Source: Tenodera sinensis (Eukaryota > Arthropoda > Insecta > Mantodea > Mantidae). Taken from it: a stretch of 64,000 bases of DNA. Where the stretch lies: NCBI GenBank assembly GCA_030765045.1, contig CM060971.1, positions 120,567,330 to 120,631,329 on the forward strand, given 5' to 3'. Position numbers and translations under genes: made by a program. Shown one piece after another: positions 37,055 through 48,723 of this stretch (the stretch's first letter is position 1; every line of letters starts with the position of its first letter). The notes under the pieces are model-generated. The model ran no database searches. It was not told the DNA's origin and saw only the letters and a program-made list of their open reading frames with translations.

Positions 37055-37498
37055 TCAGGACCATTCGATCCCATCATCAGCCATTGGGTGACTGACGTTA
37101 TCCTCTTGTTCCTTTTCTCTGCTGTCTCTATTCTGCTGCCATCTGGTGTTAGGGTTGCAGAGCTTTAACACTTCATTCAATGCTGGTATTTCGAAATTAA
37201 TAACTTTATTACTGTTTTTGATGATGTATATTTTTTCCCAAATATTCAGTTCTATTGGTGAATTAATAGATTTTAACAGTTTTATATTAAGGCCGATGTT
37301 GTGGTTTTCAGTCCAAAAATGATGTGCCACAGCAGATTTTTGAATTTGTTTTAATTTTATGTTTCTTTGGTGTTCCTTAAGTCTTATATCCAAATTTCTC
37401 TTTGTTTTCCCTATGTAGCTTTTGTCACAACTATTACAGTTGATCTGGTAAATCCCCGATTTTTTATTGTATGGGATGTTATTGTATGATGTATTAAA
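37055..37498 (-). pseudogene. GIY-YIG endonuclease domain of a Penelope-like element, left arm
   Basis: The minus strand encodes SGIYQINCNSCDKSYIGKTK then RLKEHQRNIKL: GIY...YIG with the Cys pair and the Arg/His of the second block. Penelope-like elements carry this endonuclease C-terminal to their RT. The upstream RT is missing (5' truncation). Confidence 0.85.
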
Positions 37499-37504
37499 TC
37501 GTGG

Positions 37505-37903
37505 ATTTACCAGATCAACTGTAATAGTTGTGACAAAAGCTACATAGGGAAAACAAAGAGAAATTTGGATATAAGACTTAAGGAACACCAAAGAAACATA
37601 AAATTAAAACAAATTCAAAAATCTGCTGTGGCACATCATTTTTGGACTGAAAACCACAACATCAGCCTTAATATAAAACTGTTAAAATCTATTAATTCAC
37701 CAATAGAACTGAATATTTGGGAAAAAATATACATCATCAAAAACAGCAATAAAGTTATTAATTTCGAAATACCAGCATTGAATGAAGTGTTAAAGCTCTG
37801 CAACCCTAACACCAGATGGCAGCAGAATAGAGACAGCAGAGAAAAGGAACAAGAGGATAACGTCAGTCACCCAACGGCTGATGATGGGATCGAATGGTCC
37901 TGA
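37505..37903 (+). pseudogene. GIY-YIG endonuclease domain of a Penelope-like element, right arm
   Basis: Plus-strand inverted partner of 37055-37498, starting after the GIY motif (from CNSCDKSYIGKTKR). The frame from 37565 runs to 37903 and ends ADDGIEWS, identical to the left arm apart from a few changes. No RT. Confidence 0.83.
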
Positions 37904-37905
37904 AA
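37878..37905 (+). ncRNA. Possible hammerhead-like core (right arm)
   Basis: CTGATGA at 37878-37884 and GAAA at 37902-37905 are separated by a segment that can pair GGAT with GTCC. Penelope-like elements are known to carry hammerhead ribozymes near their ends. I cannot confirm stems I and III. The left arm has the complementary copy at 37053-37080. Confidence 0.35.
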
Positions 37906-38120
37906 ACGTTTCCGCTTTAAAAAAGCAGTTAGTAGTGAAGGTGTGTGTAAATAAGTGACTCAAAATAAAAAACTCAAACTTGAAGAATACTTCACTGTCA
38001 ATAGTGCTTCTATTTTTAATATTCATCCTTAATAATATTGAAACTTGTGTAATTCCCCAAATCTTCACTGAAGAATAAACCTGATGTATAACTGGAAACG
38101 CCCATTTTATGTAAACTAAA

Positions 38121-38995
38121 ATATAAGAATGCATTCATCAGTAATTACTAGAATCTGGAATGTTGATGTGTGTTTAGTCTTGTAGGTCACGAGTGCCCTT
38201 ATAAAACGAATCATGGAAAAGGCCAGTGATAAACACAGTGGCGTGCAGTGGTTACAACAGTTACCCTAGCTGTATAGGTTATGGAACTGAAAAATCATCT
38301 TATACTTTAAAATAAATAATCCTTATTCCAAAATAGGTTATAAATAGTAGAGGTATTTGTTATCCTAAATACTTTTCTGATATCTACCATACCCTTAGCT
38401 CATTATAACCCATATAAATATACAAAAATGGTCTCTTTATCATATTGTCTATTACACAGTCACTCGCATTCATTTTCAATGAATTCACCTGTCACATTTA
38501 CTAAACACTTCAACAGAAACACGTATAAAACAATGCACTCCTTGCCTTTTAGTTTCCACTGGGCTCAAACAAACTTTCAAACTTGTGGCAACAACACTAT
38601 ATGTCTGATCTGATGTGTGATGACCAACTTATATTTTCCCGTTTATTTCCATTTTGTTAATACGGTCACTCTTGTAAACAAAAAAAAGAAAAAGCATTTA
38701 AGTAATTTCTTACTAGTATTTTTTAATGGTAGTCAACAATTTTAAATATTTGCACTTTTCATATCATTTGCACTATTGTACTATGTCCCATAAAAATACA
38801 CCATTATTGTAGGGTTACTACACCTGCTTATATCGCTATCTCTCATTCAAGCTTTCCATATCGATATGTAACGGATCGACTAGGCTCTGCTCTATGACGT
38901 CAAAGCCCAGCTAGCTGCAATGAAACTGAACCAACCAATCAAATAAACACTTGTCTGCTGTCAGTTTGTGACAAACTGCCAGAATGGCATTAAAT
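38121..38995. other. No recognisable gene
   Basis: Flank and probable intron of the zinc-finger locus; AT-rich, with no motif or repeat recognised. Confidence 0.5.
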
Positions 38996-39205
38996 TCTCA
39001 AACCAGTTCGTATTTCTCCTGGTAAACCGCAAAGGCAATAGATCAGTGGTAGAGCAGCCGCCCGGTAAGCAGAAGATCTGTGGTTCAAATCCCAGTTGTG
39101 GCATTGAATTTTTAAGTTCCAGTTCTACCTCTCAAACTTTGCCCACACACGGCATGCGTGTTTAAAAACACCAACAGTAAGTTTGTTGGCATAAATAAAT
39201 AACTC
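38996..39205 (+). mobile_element. SINE-I copy, plus orientation
   Basis: tRNA-like head with A box AGTGGTAGAGC and B box GGTTCAAATCCCAG (39043-39095), then the tail CTCAAACTTTGCCCACACAC and GTTTGTTGGCATAAATAAAT. The best single reference for the family in this window. Confidence 0.8.
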
Positions 39206-39264
39206 TCTGTAACTTTTTCCATTGTGAGTCATTTTCAGTGATCCAAACTGTTTCAAGTACTACT

Positions 39265-40363
39265 TTAGTGTGATTTTCTATCCTCATGAATCAATCTATG
39301 TCTTCTCAAACCTGACAACTGAGTAAAAGCTTTGTTACAGATATTACACACATGTGGCTTTATACCCACATGAGTCAAATTGTGTGTTTTCAGATGTTCC
39401 AACCGAGTAAAACCCTTGTTACAAATATTACACTTGTGTGGCTTTATGCCATCATGACCCATTTTGTGAGTTTTCATATGTGACAGCTGAGTAAACGCCT
39501 TGCCACAAATATCACACTTGTGTGGCCTTAGGCCTTCATGAATCAATTTGTGTGTTTTCAAATGTTGTGTATTAGCAAACGCCTTGTTACAAATGTCACA
39601 TTTGTGCAACTTTACACCATCATGAATCAATTTATGTGTCTTCAAATTTTGCAACAGAGTAAAAACCTTGCCACAAAAGTCACATTTGTATGGCTTTATG
39701 CCCTCATGAATCAATTTGTGTCTTTTCAGATTTTGTACTTCAGCAAAACCCTTGTTACAAATATTGCAATTGTATGGCATTATACCTTCATGAATCAATT
39801 TGTGTGTTTTTAAACGCTGCAACTGAGTAAAACCCCTGTCACAAACGTCACATTTGTGGGGGCCTGTGCATTCATGGATCACTTTATGTCTTTTCAAGTT
39901 CTTTAAATGAACGAAAGCTTTGTTGCAAAAGTTACACTTGTGTGGCTTTATACCTTCATGAATCAGTTGGTGTGTTTTTAAATCTAGTAAGTAAGTAAAA
40001 GCTTTGTCACATACGTCACACTTGTGTGGTTTTACACCCTCATGAATCAATTTGTGTCTTTTAAGAGATGATGAATGACTAAAAGTCTTCCCACAATCAT
40101 CACATTTGTTTGCTTCTTTAATCTCATGAACAAATCCCTGATTTTTAAAATGAGATGAATATTTAAAACTCTTCTCAGAAATGTCATGTTTCTGTGTCTT
40201 TGTGTTCTCATGATTCAAGAGTGAGCTGCAGTTATCCTTATTGATAATTTTCCCATCATCAGGTACTTCTGAGCAAACACTTGTTTCTATTGCAGATATA
40301 TCTATTACATCACTTTCTTCACTTTGGCATTTTCTGTCACTGGAAACACCCACTTTGTGTAAA
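39265..40363 (-). CDS. C2H2 zinc-finger gene B, terminal exon 3 (ten fingers)
   Basis: Nuclear DNA-binding protein, probably a transcriptional regulator. The exon starts at 40363 after AAATTTCAG and its first base completes the codon left by micro-exon 2 (AG|T), then LHKVGVSSDRKCQ. An acidic, Ser-rich linker of about 85 residues leads into ten consecutive C2H2 fingers (first CDDCGKTF, last CNICNKAF), each 28 residues. The linker is HEGIKPHKC, unlike the common TGEKPY. All Cys and His ligands are present. With exons 1 and 2 the protein is 481 residues. The exon itself is intact; an ATG upstream at 40383 is inside the intron and is not the real start. Confidence 0.9.
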
Positions 40364-40678
40364 CTGAAATTTAAGAACATCATTAGTAATTACTAGAACA
40401 CTGGAAAAAAATTGAGTTGAGCTGAACTACAATTATTTTTAGTTTTACTATCTTCATTGTTATCTTTAGAAAATATAAATTTACTAATTTTTTACGCCAT
40501 TGAATAAAACTACACTAGCAACAAATGGTGTCACCATAATTGATTATTCACATCATACAACCATTATGGAGATACAATTACATAGAGATTAAAAGAGTGA
40601 AGGAAACACCATTCTGACATACAATTTGTCACTTGTGGTTATGGTCATAAATAAAGAAAATGGATTAAGTTCTTTAAT
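40364..40678 (-). other. Intron 2, proximal part
   Basis: AT-rich intronic sequence upstream of exon 3; no other feature seen. Confidence 0.5.
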
Positions 40679-40930
40679 GCCTTGCATTTGGCAAAGAAGC
40701 CATTAGCATTCATGCTCTCCAATACTTCTGCATTGGTTTTGTCTGTACATAGAGCTTCAAGTGATCTTCATTCATCTCTGCACAGGACATGTACTGAAAT
40801 GCCTATTCTATAGAGATGATCTGTCGTACTCTGAAGGCTGTGGAATTATATCCAGGTTTAAAAGTGATGCAATCTACTTTTTATCCTTGGCAGATTTTCT
40901 ATTTCCTGTAGATGCTAATGTCAAACTTTT
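40679..40930 (-). pseudogene. L-B LINE 3' fragment
   Basis: Minus-strand reading in broken frames gives YRIGISVHVL, EMNEDHLKL, MLMASLPNARH, closely matching the C-terminus of the L-B copy at 59383-59820. Short and degenerate. Confidence 0.7.
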
Positions 40931-41029
40931 GTAGTGATTAATCATATTATTGAAGAATATCAGTAACTAAACTTAGTCTTTTGTTTTATCGTTTTATGCT
41001 TTATTTTGCTTTGTGTGTGCCCCTTGGCC

Positions 41030-41105
41030 CACAGTAATTAGGCTGGGCGCTAATAACCTTAGCAGTTGAGTGCCCTAAAACCACACTACTACTACTACTA
41101 CTACA
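41030..41105 (+). repeat. SINE-type 3' tail with (ACT)n
   Basis: GGCTGGGCGCTAATAACCTT, GTTGAGTGCCCTAAAACCAC and an ACT run (41087-41105). Same tail type as 16339 and 19070. Confidence 0.6.
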
Positions 41106-41334
41106 GTAATTAGGGGGTTAGACAGTAACTAATTGCACCTGGATAATTCTTGGTGGATGCATTCTCAGCAGGGATGGATATTGTGACTAAGTTCCACCAA
41201 GGATTGAGTATTGGCGGTACAGCCAGAACTGATGCGTTTGATAGGAAATGACCAAACATCAGAACATCTGCATTTTTTTGGTAGTGTTTAACACCCGCTT
41301 TTACTACATACAGCATTGCAGGCGGTGACACTAA

Positions 41335-41520
41335 TGATACATGGAATTAAGATGGAGCACTGGTGGAATCAGATGGCGGGGGAAACTGGAGAACCCAGAG
41401 AAAACCTGTCCCAGCACTACTTCGTGCACCACGAATCCCACATGCGGTCGTCTGGGATCACACCTGGGCTGCTTTGGTGAGAAGCAAATGGCTTAACCAC
41501 TTGGCTACGGGGTGGCCAGA
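41335..41520 (-). mobile_element. SINE-IV copy
   Basis: The minus strand starts with a tRNA-like head (GTAGCCAAGTGGTTAAGCC) and contains the complement of GGGGGAAACTGGAGAACCCA. The same arrangement occurs at 58440-58621. Confidence 0.7.
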
Positions 41521-42158
41521 ACATCTAGTGAGGCAAGTCACAGTGGTACAATTGTTACACCTAAAATGGAGGAAATTCCATTTACATATGTGCTGATCTG
41601 TGTAAAGGGGTGTTCCTCACACGATGAATGAAGGGAAGGTCGGTGGATCTACAGGTACTGACAGGTGTGGTTCCCTTGCACAAAGGGAGTTAAAATCGGG
41701 TGATGTAACTGCCAAATTGTAAAAACTGGTGTCCATTAAGAACAGCTGCATTTAAACTAAAATATCATGAGATGAGCCCTAAAGATAACTAAAATGGGTA
41801 ACGGGTAAAAAATACTACAAGTAAAGCTTTTAGTCTCTAAATAATTGTTATATTTAACAAACGTACTATGCTTACATTTATGCTCACTTTGTATTGAATT
41901 ACATCCAGAGTTCAAAATTTAAATTACCAAAAGGCTCTATAGGTAATAGTAATTATCAGTAACAAACATACTTAGAAACATATTTAAGAATATATTTACT
42001 GTCTCAAGTAAATATAAAACAATCCGATGGTCATCGGTTCTAACCCTGTGAATGGTGACAGATTTTTTTGAGCCTACAACTTCTAGTTGGTGGAGGCGAT
42101 CTGGACTAAGGAACTGTGGCAGACATTGTATGTGGAAATGCATTGGGGAAAAAACTAA
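41521..42158. other. No recognisable gene
   Basis: Intronic or intergenic sequence left of the LTR element. Frame 41937-42305 overlaps the LTR start and is not convincing. Confidence 0.5.
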
Positions 42159-42939
42159 TGCCAATATTAAATATGCCAAATTGTTTAGGCATAACACATG
42201 TAAATATTGTATATGCAATGTGATTATCAAAATTGTATTTCTTAATCCATGTCCCAAATCTATTGTGAAACGAAAAGAAATATGTTCAAGGTCGATCATG
42301 ACCATATGACTTATGCATCAGAATTGATTCAATTAATACCCAATCAATCACAGTTATTCCCGTAACTAGGAAAATAAATAATTACCCCTATAAAGAGATA
42401 CTGAATCATTACTAGTGATCTGTGGTAGAGATATATACATCACTAAAGATGGTTGCATATTCATACTGCGGAATAAGAGATTTTGTTGGCAATCCGACAA
42501 TGTTAAGTTATATCGCCAAAGGACATTGGCTGAATACTGTGCATATATATTCAATACGCACATATATTGTAAATGTCCTACAATAGTTACCAAAAAAAAA
42601 AAAAAGGTTAGGATGTAACTCTTATGAAACCACAAAGTTCCTCAACACAATAGCTTTGGGATCTAAAAGTACTATTTCTTATAAAAGAGTGAAGATAATA
42701 TGCTCAAGTATTGCAAGTTAATGGTAATAAAGTTGATGTAGAGGAAAATTTGAAAATCTATTGGGAATAATAATGCACCCCTATTTGTCCACCTGTATCT
42801 AACACGCCCTGGAGATGAGACTCATTGCTCCATTACATCATTAAAAAGTCCATCCGTAAAACCCACAACATATAGAGCCTCTTGAAAAACCCCTATATTT
42901 GGCCACCCAAACATGGGGCACTTCATAAATACTGCTACA
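42159..42939 (+). repeat. Left LTR of the Ty3-type element
   Basis: Aligns along its length with 46977-47678: ATAACACATGTAAATATTGT, AATAGCTTTGGGA, AAAAGTACTATTTCTTATAA and CTGCTACA at the end. Divergence is substantial, with an extra stretch near 42875-42925. Confidence 0.82.
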
Positions 42940-43285
42940 TTTGGTTACCCAATCACTTGGTTCGAAAGGTGGACAAAAATCAAGAGACTTCAAAAAGAAC
43001 TTTCCAAACAAAGGGCGAGACACAAATTGTCTTTTGTGGAGACATCTCATGGACATCTGGATTGATCTTACCCCACAGACAATGGAATTTGAAGACCTAA
43101 TGTTCAAGACTGGATCTTCAAGCGCCCTGAGGAATATGGCTGGGCATCAAATCCAAGGATCCCAGGATCATCACAATGGAAGGAGTGTAAGAAAAAGAGA
43201 CTCCAGAAAATAGGCCAAAACCTTTCTAATCATATTTGTTTTTATTAATTAAATTATGAGATGGAAACATAGTCAACCCGTCAAA

Positions 43286-43891
43286 GATGAGTAATGAAAA
43301 TGTAGAAGGCATGGAAGCAGGTGCAGTAGGGGAAATGGTTGAGGTATCACAGGCAGTAGAAAAGGATACTAGAGGGGAAGACCCACAGAAACACGCGGAA
43401 ATAAGTTTAGCAGATCTTTACAGACTTATAACTCAAGAATAATGGGCTTAGGTCAAGAAATCAAGCAAAGTAGGGAAGAAATTAATAAAATGGAATTAAG
43501 TATTAAACAAACTTTAGGTAAAGAAATAGCTTGATTGAAAAAGGACTTAGGTTCAAAAATAGAGCAGGGTAGAGTAGAGCTAGAAGAAACTAAAAATGGT
43601 CTGAGAAAAGAAATAGAACAGGGTAGGAAAGAATGTAATAGGAATATGATAGCAACGGAAAATAATCTAGAAAACAGCCGTAAGAAAATTAGCGAGACTA
43701 GGAATACCCTAGAAAGTAAAATAGAAATAATAGGAACAAAAAAGAGTAGTCTGGAGATGGAGATGACAGGTAATAAAATCTTAGAGGAAGGGAGAAATAA
43801 ATGTAAAGGTGAAATAGTACTACGTGAAACTAACATAGGCAATGAAATAAAGAATGCGAGAACAGAGCTAGTTGGGGAAATGAAAATTTGA
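43286..43891 (+). pseudogene. Gag-like coiled-coil protein remnant
   Basis: A plus-strand frame from the ATG near 43289 is very rich in Lys/Glu/Asn with heptad-like repeats, as in a long coiled coil; stops at 43441 and 43531 break it, and 43535-43891 is open. The position just inside the left LTR suggests an N-terminal gag region. No zinc knuckle seen. Confidence 0.5.
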
Positions 43892-44261
43892 GGTTAGGAC
43901 AAAATAACTATAAAACAAAACAAAGTGAGGAAGTGAAAAAAGTGATAAGTCAAGAGATGGATAGTGTTAAGATAAAAAATGTAGATAATGTTAGCATAAG
44001 GGAAATTGTAGTAGCAGAAATGAATATGCTGTCTAATGTGATGCAATCATAAGAAGCAATTGAAGAAATGAAATTAACTCAAACTAAAGTAAATGAAAAA
44101 TTAGTCAATAAGCCAAAAGATGACAGAAACAAATCACATACAAGAAAGAGATAAAGTTGTGATTGGATCACAAATACAGAATAATGGTACAGAGATTGTT
44201 GAAAACGATGTGGATTTAAATTGCATATATGTAAATGAAAATGATAAAATATGTACAGAAC

Positions 44262-44565
44262 CCTTACACAAATCTTTTAAAGCTTTGAGATTCTGTTCTC
44301 TTTGCACACTTAACATATAATTAAATGAACAACGGTGATCCATTTCACGAAAGTTTTAAGTTTTCCGAAACTCATACACATAACAAGGAATATCTCCAAA
44401 ATAGTTCACCCTCCAAGAAACTTTATTCAGACATGAATTGTGTATTTTAGCAAGATCTACATTTTTTGTATAGTATGATTTGTCTATCTCTAACGGTTTA
44501 CCAGTTATGCAAAAGTCGTCCAGAGTAAATACGACTACAGGGGCTATAGCCAGAAAATTCTTTCA
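44262..44565 (+). repeat. Repeat R copy inside the LTR element
   Basis: Matches 19215-19500: TCTTTTAAAGCTTTGAGATT, CAAGATCTACATTTTTTGTA and CAGTTATGCAAAAGTCGTCC. Confidence 0.8.
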
Positions 44566-44636
44566 GTTGGCCTAAAAATATCTCAAGCTGTTAAAGAACA
44601 AAGTGGGAATGGGTAAAAAAAACATCAGGAAGCAGA

Positions 44637-44925
44637 ATCAGACCTAAAAAATTCAATGCTACAGCTGGGACTCCAACCAATTCACATTTCTCCTACTAAA
44701 CCACAAAGGCAATCTAACATCAGAGACAATTACCCCAATGGCGACTCACTATTGTCAGTACTTTATATCCCGGGATTACCTAACCTTTAGATATTTATGC
44801 CAACAAACTTACTGTTGGTGCTTTTAAACACACAAGCCGTGTGTGGGCAATGTTTGAGATGTAAAATCAGGACTGAAAAATTCAATGCAACACGAACAGT
44901 AAATTTGTTGGTATTAATATTAATC
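44637..44925 (-). mobile_element. SINE-I-like insertion inside the LTR element
   Basis: Minus-strand head (AAAAATTCAATGCTACAGCT) and the tail complement TATGCCAACAAACTTACTGT, as in 48724-49502. Confidence 0.65.
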
Positions 44926-44929
44926 AGGA

Positions 44930-46330
44930 AGCATTTGAAAAAATAAAAGGTTTGTTCATGAACACAATCCTCCTTGGACGCCCAAATTCATAATTGCCTT
45001 TCTTAATATACACAGATGCCAGTATTCATTAATTTGGGGCTATCCTAGTACAAAGAGATGATGCAGGAGAAAATCACATGATTACCATAGGATAGCGATT
45101 CCTGTACAAGATACAGGCAAATGCATACATCATGGAGTTGGAAATTTCGGCTACGTATTTCGCACTACAGAAGCTTAGGCAATATGTGTACGGATACACA
45201 GATGTGTACACAGATCACATGAACCTATAATTTATATGATCATGCAAGTTGACCAACTCTAAAATATCCAGGTACACTCACGAAATTACCTCACACAAAA
45301 CTGAAATAAAACATATTGTCAGGAGTGAAAATCTCATCAGCGATATCTGTCAAGATTAAAATCAGAAAAACACATTCCCAAGATTATGAACAATTGAACC
45401 ACAAGATCAAGATCATGCAAATCAATATAAAGAATAATGCATGGCAAAAAGATTTCGAAAACATATCGAAATTGCAACAAGAAGACCCCAATTTGAGTGG
45501 AATATTTAATAAGGTACCAGAAGTGAAACTGGGTATACATGCCAAAATCGTGAAGTTTAGGAGAATACTATTCAAACTTCATGGACAGGATGTGAGAAAA
45601 TGGAAAATGATACTACCAACCTCCATTGAGAATAAAATAATCTCTTGCATTTCACCATTTACTGAACACATGGGAAGCAAAAAGACATCATTAGCTATCA
45701 ATGAAATCTTATATATAAAACATCTGGCAAAAAAACAAGGGAGTTAATATTGGCATGCAAGCTATGCTAAAAGGCTAAGCTGATTAACACAAAATACAAC
45801 ATAACACTGCAATCTATCCTATGTGAGGAAAGGAATGCACTCGTTACTATAGACAAACATGGTGAACTTCCCATAGGCACAAATGGGTGCAGATGCAACA
45901 ATGCAACAATGTAACCATGTACTGAAGTGAAGTGCTCAAAAACACCCTCACAGAATTAGGGATCAAGCTATATGATTCATCAGCTTACCAACCCCAGGTT
46001 AAGGGATATAAGCATATATTTCAGGATTTTGTGCCACAAAGACCACACTACATGGGTCAAGCACTGTGTACATGCAGAGAACATGATCAACCATAAACCC
46101 ACAACAAAATTTGCCCGTTGAATTAATGTTGAATATAAAGCCAACTCCTCTTGTGATCGAAGTCCCTACAACCATGGCAGTGTAGAGGGAGCTAACCGAC
46201 CAAGAAAAGTGTTCCATTGCATACAAAAGAATAGTGGAAAAGACAAAAAACCGGAGGAATAAAATAAAAAGGGCTCGCAAGAAATGGATCCCAAAAATTG
46301 GCACAAAGTCCTTCTGAAGAGACAAGGTAT
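44930..46330 (+). pseudogene. Ty3-type RNase H and integrase remnant
   Basis: Frame pieces read AFEKIKGLF, LPFLIYTDASI, GAILVQRDDAG, ALQKLRQYVYGY, VYTDHMNL and IKHIVRSENLISDA: the RNase H of Ty3-type pol. The frame 45316-45747 continues into the integrase zinc-binding region (SIENKIISCISPFTEHMGSK). Further on, ITELGIKLYD-like and SSAYQPQ fragments recall the integrase core. Multiple stops. Confidence 0.8.
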
Positions 46331-46976
46331 TTTGAAGGCGTTGATCAAACGAAACTACAAGATGGAACTGTTGTATGAGAGACCATACATATCAACCATT
46401 AATACGGGGATCATATGAATGAATTACACAACAGTACAGGCAAGACGCTGGGCAGATATGTGAAGATGAAGTTAAAACCATTTAAAGAAAATAAAGATCA
46501 AAATTTTTAAAATAGTCATAAAATATTCAAAACACCAACAACACTGTACATGAACAAGTAAACACATTACAAAAGGTTAAGATTTGGACTTGCAAACCAG
46601 AAATTTGTGAAATAGTAATGTATGCATACAAATACAAGAAAACATCCATTATGTTACCCTTATCTTGGGAAAGGTAACAATATTGAAACACTAATCATAC
46701 AAGCATAACATGATTATGGGGCATTTATAATGAATCCCCCCCTATGTTGGGCTTCTTCAGGTTTCACTCCATGACGGCACCTACAAAACTGTGCTGACCA
46801 GAGAGAGACCTAGCGGATGCTTCCTTATTTATATTCTGGCAGTGTTGGGCATGTTTCAAGAGGCATTGCACTGATTGGCTGATGATCCGCCAAAGATACT
46901 CAGATACGATGATTATGGGGCACATATGTAACAGAAATGGTATGTTGAAATGCCTCAGATAAAAGATTAATAACAA

Positions 46977-47678
46977 TGTTCAATGTGCCAAGTTATTTTA
47001 GAGATAACACATGTAAATATTGTATGTGCAATGTAACTGTCAAAATTGTATTCCTTAATCCATGTCCTGAATCTTTTGTGAAACAAAAGGAAATATGCTC
47101 AAGGTCGATCACCATATGATCGACACATCACAATCGTATCAATGAATACCCAATAAATATCGGTTGCTATGCCATAACTAGGGAAATAAACAATTACCCA
47201 TATAGAGAGGTAATGAGTCATTACTAGTGATATATGCATCACTAAAGACAGTCACATATCCATTATGCAGAATAAGAGATGTTGGCAATCCAATGACGTT
47301 GGATTATACTGCCGAAGGATGTCCGGTTGAATACTGTGTGCAAATATGCAATACGTGCATATATTAAAAACATCCTGAAATATTTACAAAAGAAAGAAGT
47401 GAGGATTTAACTCATATGAAACCACGAAGTTCCTAAACACAATAGCTTTGGGACCTAAAAGTACTATTTCTTATAAAAGAATGAAGATATGATCAAGTGA
47501 TGGCAATAAAGTTCACATAGCAGAAAATTTGAATATTTATTGGAAATAATACCTCGCCCTTATTTGTCCGCCAGTACCCATAACACCCTGGAGATGATTC
47601 ATTGCTGCATCACTACATCGTTAAAAAGTCTATCCATGAAAACCGCAACATAAAGAGCCTTTCATAAAAACTGCTACA
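46977..47678 (+). repeat. Right LTR of the Ty3-type element
   Basis: Direct repeat of 42159-42939, ending CATAAAAACTGCTACA. Confidence 0.82.
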
Positions 47679-47991
47679 GAAATTTGAATTTCTGAATGGG
47701 TTATAAACCACCCCTAAGCACAGAACTTCTTCAATGTATTATCCACATTCCTCTCCCATCATAGAACTTTTTTTACTTAAACATACCCTTTCATTCACTT
47801 CCTTAACCTCTTGAGCGCTATGGGCATGAAATCACGTCCATTTAAAATGATGCATAAGCGTTATGGGCATGCATACACGTCCTGTGCATCTGTGCACTTA
47901 ACCCTTATTTATCCCTTATCTAACTCAACTTATTTTAATTTTCCCTTTATGAAACATTTAAGTAAAGTCTATATACTTTACTGGCTTACCT

Positions 47992-48356
47992 TTATATGTT
48001 CCTTCTGCAGTGATATGCCTCAAAACAGGGATAAACACACAAGGGCACATCTCCACATTCACAAATTCCCTTCTTGCGGCACACAAAACACTTTCGAGAC
48101 GGGCAGGACTTCTTTGCTGTTGGTGGTATCCTTGTAGGATAATGTTTTCCTTGAAGTCTGAGGGGTGCAGGGGTTCTGGATTTTCTACTCCCAACGTGGT
48201 ATTGTTCAATTAGGCTGCGAGTTATGATAGTCGGAAGTCCAGGTAGGTCATTGTCCTGTGTGGGTTTAGAGCTCTCCAAATTACCAAACAATAGTATATG
48301 GTTATATCCAGTTGGTGCAAAAATACCTTTTTATACCACTTCTACCTTCAGCTACA
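47992..48356 (-). pseudogene. piggyBac transposase C-terminal Cys-rich domain
   Basis: The minus strand reads RLQGKHYPTRIPPTAKKSCP then CFVCRKKGI...CGDVPLCVYPCFEAYH: the cross-braced Cys/His finger at the end of piggyBac (PGBD4-like) transposases. Upstream KWYKKVFLHQLDITI is in another frame. The DDD catalytic core is absent, cut by the L-A insertion. Confidence 0.85.
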
Positions 48357-48365
48357 AGCAGGAAA

Positions 48366-48703
48366 GTTGTTGTTGTTAGCTAATGCTGAATTTCTGACAA
48401 TGAAGTCATTAATCTTCTGGCTCTCCAATATTTTTCTCTGATGGATGGGGCACTAGAAGTGGCCAGGCATATTTGAAGGTTGTCTCGGTCCATTTCCTCT
48501 TGCAGAACACATAGAGGACAGAGTGATGAATATATCCCAATTCTGTTTAAATGTTCTGCCAATCATGTCCTGTAATCAACCTGAAGGTTGCAAATGCTGT
48601 TTTTCGAGGATACTCCGGAATTACTGTTTGAATGTTTGGTAGTTCCCATCTTTTATTTTTTGATTTTTCATAGTAACATTTTGCAATAATTTTTTTGAAA
48701 ATT
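48366..48703 (-). mobile_element. L-A LINE, 5'-truncated copy
   Basis: Minus-strand L-A 3' end (frame 48380-48562). AGCAGGAAA flanks both sides (48357-48365 and 48704-48712). Confidence 0.85.
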
Positions 48704-48723
48704 AGCAGGAAAATGTATGTATG

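Larger units (their letters stand above)
36981..37980. mobile_element. Penelope-like element, palindromic pair of 3' ends
   Basis: The left arm (about 36985-37449, minus strand) and right arm (about 37503-37975, plus strand) are near-identical inverted copies with a spacer of about 53 bp. The left arm extends further into the 5' direction. Both end in TTGAGTTTTTTATTTTGAGT or its complement. ATCCTTAATAAT follows again at about 38029-38040, possibly the target duplication. Confidence 0.85.
42159..47678 (+). mobile_element. Ty3-type LTR retrotransposon, decayed, with nested insertions
   Basis: Direct LTR-like repeats bound a gag-like and pol-derived interior. Left LTR about 42159-42939, right about 46977-47678, both starting TG and ending CA. 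Interior: coiled-coil frame 43286-43891, RNase H about 44930-45310, integrase about 45310-46330. Repeat R (44262-44565) and a SINE-I module (44637-44925) are inserted. No intact gene. No matching 5-bp flanks were found, so the ends are approximate. Confidence 0.85.

Noticed and set aside
39043..39110. Functional tRNA gene (also 2490, 27960, 48790, 54880)
   Set aside because: A- and B-box matches exist but cloverleaf ends are missing and each copy is part of a repeated SINE.
40363..40383. ATG at 40383 as the start of the zinc-finger protein (MMFLNFS)
   Set aside because: It lies upstream of an AAATTTCAG acceptor; phase agreement with micro-exon 2 explains the frame better.
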